A DNA stretch of 64,000 nt from Aestuariivirga litoralis (GTDB taxonomy: Bacteria; Pseudomonadota; Alphaproteobacteria; Rhizobiales; Aestuariivirgaceae), in NCBI RefSeq assembly GCF_003234965.1, contig NZ_QKVK01000010.1, forward strand, positions 1-64,000, given 5' to 3'. This document shows positions 63,065-64,000 of the stretch, piece by piece. Under the pieces are notes generated by a model. The model saw only the letters and a program-made list of their open reading frames with translations, made no database searches and was not told the DNA's origin. Position 1 is the stretch's first letter, and each line of letters opens with the position of its first letter. The translations under genes and the position numbers were made by a program.

Positions 63065-64000
63065 CTACTGGATCGTCGTCGTGTCCTGCAGCTTCAGCGC
63101 GATCGAATTGTCGATCTTCACCTTGCTGCCCTGGTCGATCTTGTTCTGGCCGGCGGTGACGACCTTGTCGCCATCCTTGATGCCGCTGATGATGGAGACG
63201 CGGCCATCGCGCACGGGGCCGGCCTTGACGAAGCGGCGCTCGACCACCAGCTCGTCAACGTCCTTGCCGTCCTTGTCCTTCACCTTGGTGGCATTCACCA
63301 CGAAGATGTTGTCGCCATAGAGCGAATAGGTGACGGCGGTCTGCGGCACGGTGACGACCTTCTCAGGCTCGCCCACGTCCACCAGCACATTGGCATACAT
63401 GCCGGGCACCAGCTTCTTGTCCGGATTGTCGATCTCGGCGCGCACCATGATCATGCGGTTGGTGTCGGAGAGGCGCGCATCCGTGGTCACGATCTTGCCG
63501 GTGAAGCTCTGGTCCGGATAGGCGTTGAGGCTGACGTTGACCGTCTGGCCCTCCTTGATGCGGGCATAGTCGGACTCGGTCACGCTGAAGTCGACGTAGA
63601 TCGGGTCGATCTGCTGCAGCCAGACGATCTTCTGGCCGGGAGCGATGTAGCTGCCGACCGCGATGTCGCGCAGGCCCACGCGGCCCGCCCACGGGGCATA
63701 GATGAACTTCTGCGCCACCTCGGCGCGGCGGCGGTCGAGCGTTGCCTGCAGCACGCGCTGCTTGGTCTTGAGCGAGTCGAGTTCGGTCACCGCCACGACC
63801 CCCTTGGAGACCAGGCCCTCGCGGCGCTTCAGCTCGGTGTCGTTGTTGGTGATCTCGGCCACGATGGAGCGCATGTCCGCCTCCTCCGTCTCGGTGTCGA
63901 GCTTCACCAGGAGCTGGCCCTTGTTCACGTCCTGGCCGGACTCGAAGTTGATCTCGTTGACGATGCCGCCCACCTTCGGCGTGATGTCGATGCCCTGGAA
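63065..64000 (-). CDS. RND efflux periplasmic adaptor (membrane fusion protein), 5' end beyond window
   Basis: The last 311 residues of an HlyD/AcrA-type adaptor. The lipoyl half-motif VGGIVNEINFESGQDVNKGQ is at the truncated N-terminal side, followed by an alpha-hairpin (RREGLVSKGVVAVTELDSLK), KFIYAPWAGRVGLRDIAVGS, and a C-terminal beta-barrel with GQTVNVSLNAYPDQSFTGKI. The frame continues to the window edge without a start, so the gene begins outside. It links the RND permease to an outer-membrane channel. Confidence 0.92.
   Translation of the reverse strand, partial: FQGIDITPKVGGIVNEINFESGQDVNKGQLLVKLDTETEEADMRSIVAEITNNDTELKRREGLVSKGVVAVTELDSLKTKQRVLQATLDRRRAEVAQKFIYAPWAGRVGLRDIAVGSYIAPGQKIVWLQQIDPIYVDFSVTESDYARIKEGQTVNVSLNAYPDQSFTGKIVTTDARLSDTNRMIMVRAEIDNPDKKLVPGMYANVLVDVGEPEKVVTVPQTAVTYSLYGDNIFVVNATKVKDKDGKDVDELVVERRFVKAGPVRDGRVSIISGIKDGDKVVTAGQNKIDQGSKVKIDNSIALKLQDTTTIQ

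Noticed and set aside
1-64000. CRISPR array, insertion sequence, prophage or rRNA operon
   Set aside because: No regularly spaced short repeats, transposase or phage genes, or rRNA sequence were found. The repeats present are isolated palindromes without a coding part.

Overview
The window is GC-rich chromosomal DNA from an alphaproteobacterium, most likely of the order Hyphomicrobiales (Rhizobiales). The evidence is the set of class-typical neighbourhoods: tRNA-Tyr/tRNA-Gly/tuf; divK-pleD beside a DUF3572 gene; tatABC-serS-surE; purM/purN divergent from a DUF2066 gene that leads into a CDP-alcohol transferase, an AI-2E permease and an Hda-like gene; ppk-ppx; and a zinc-finger DinB. I cannot fix the genus. 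No rRNA, prophage, insertion sequence or CRISPR array was seen. Genes are tightly packed, and fourteen adjacent pairs share four-base ATGA or GTGA start/stop overlaps.

Layout. 0-2 kb: start of tuf, two tRNA genes with a good sigma-70 promoter, and RNase D. 2-4.5 kb: GntP permease and patatin, probably linked to polyhydroxybutyrate use, with a TGC-rich palindrome upstream. 4.6-11.6 kb: a sugar-oxidation operon (SDR dehydrogenase, ABC importer without an ATPase, mutarotase-like epimerase, enolase-superfamily enzyme, SMP-30 lactonase). 11.6-23.2 kb: ppk-ppx, an Hda-like gene, membrane genes, purMN, a nucleoside hydrolase and a desaturase resembling sphingolipid delta-4 desaturases. 23.3-30.2 kb: a lone molybdopterin oxidoreductase, TrmH-type methylase, dimethylglycine dehydrogenase-like flavoenzyme, VOC protein and EamA transporter. 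30.2-38.6 kb: surE, serS, tatABC, an orphan ABC ATPase, pleD, divK, DUF3572, HAD and GST genes. 38.6-41.5 kb: dinB, panC, DUF2585.

41.4-49.4 kb holds a carnitine/gamma-butyrobetaine catabolic cluster: a GlxA/CdhR-type regulator divergent from BKACE, carnitine dehydrogenase, SDR, acyl-CoA dehydrogenase, ADP-forming acyl-CoA ligase and CaiD-like hydratase. It should feed glycine betaine into one-carbon metabolism, where the flavoenzyme at 26.5 kb could take part. 49.4-55.7 kb: a small gene with its own terminator, a LysR regulator, MFS and SDR genes, small secreted proteins, and a DadA-like oxidase. 55.7-58.1 kb: a denitrification module nsrR-nirK-nirV, with near-identical 23-bp palindromic sites in front of nsrR and nirK. 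58-64 kb: a lipoprotein, an aminotransferase and an RND efflux pump whose adaptor gene runs off the right edge.

Two families of long intergenic palindromes are present (three copies and two copies). I found no wholly unknown multi-gene system. The most interesting items are the shared nsrR/nirK operator, the composition of the carnitine cluster and the lysine-rich tail on its dehydrogenase, the DEGS-like desaturase, the ATPase-less sugar operon, and the small gene at 49.5 kb.
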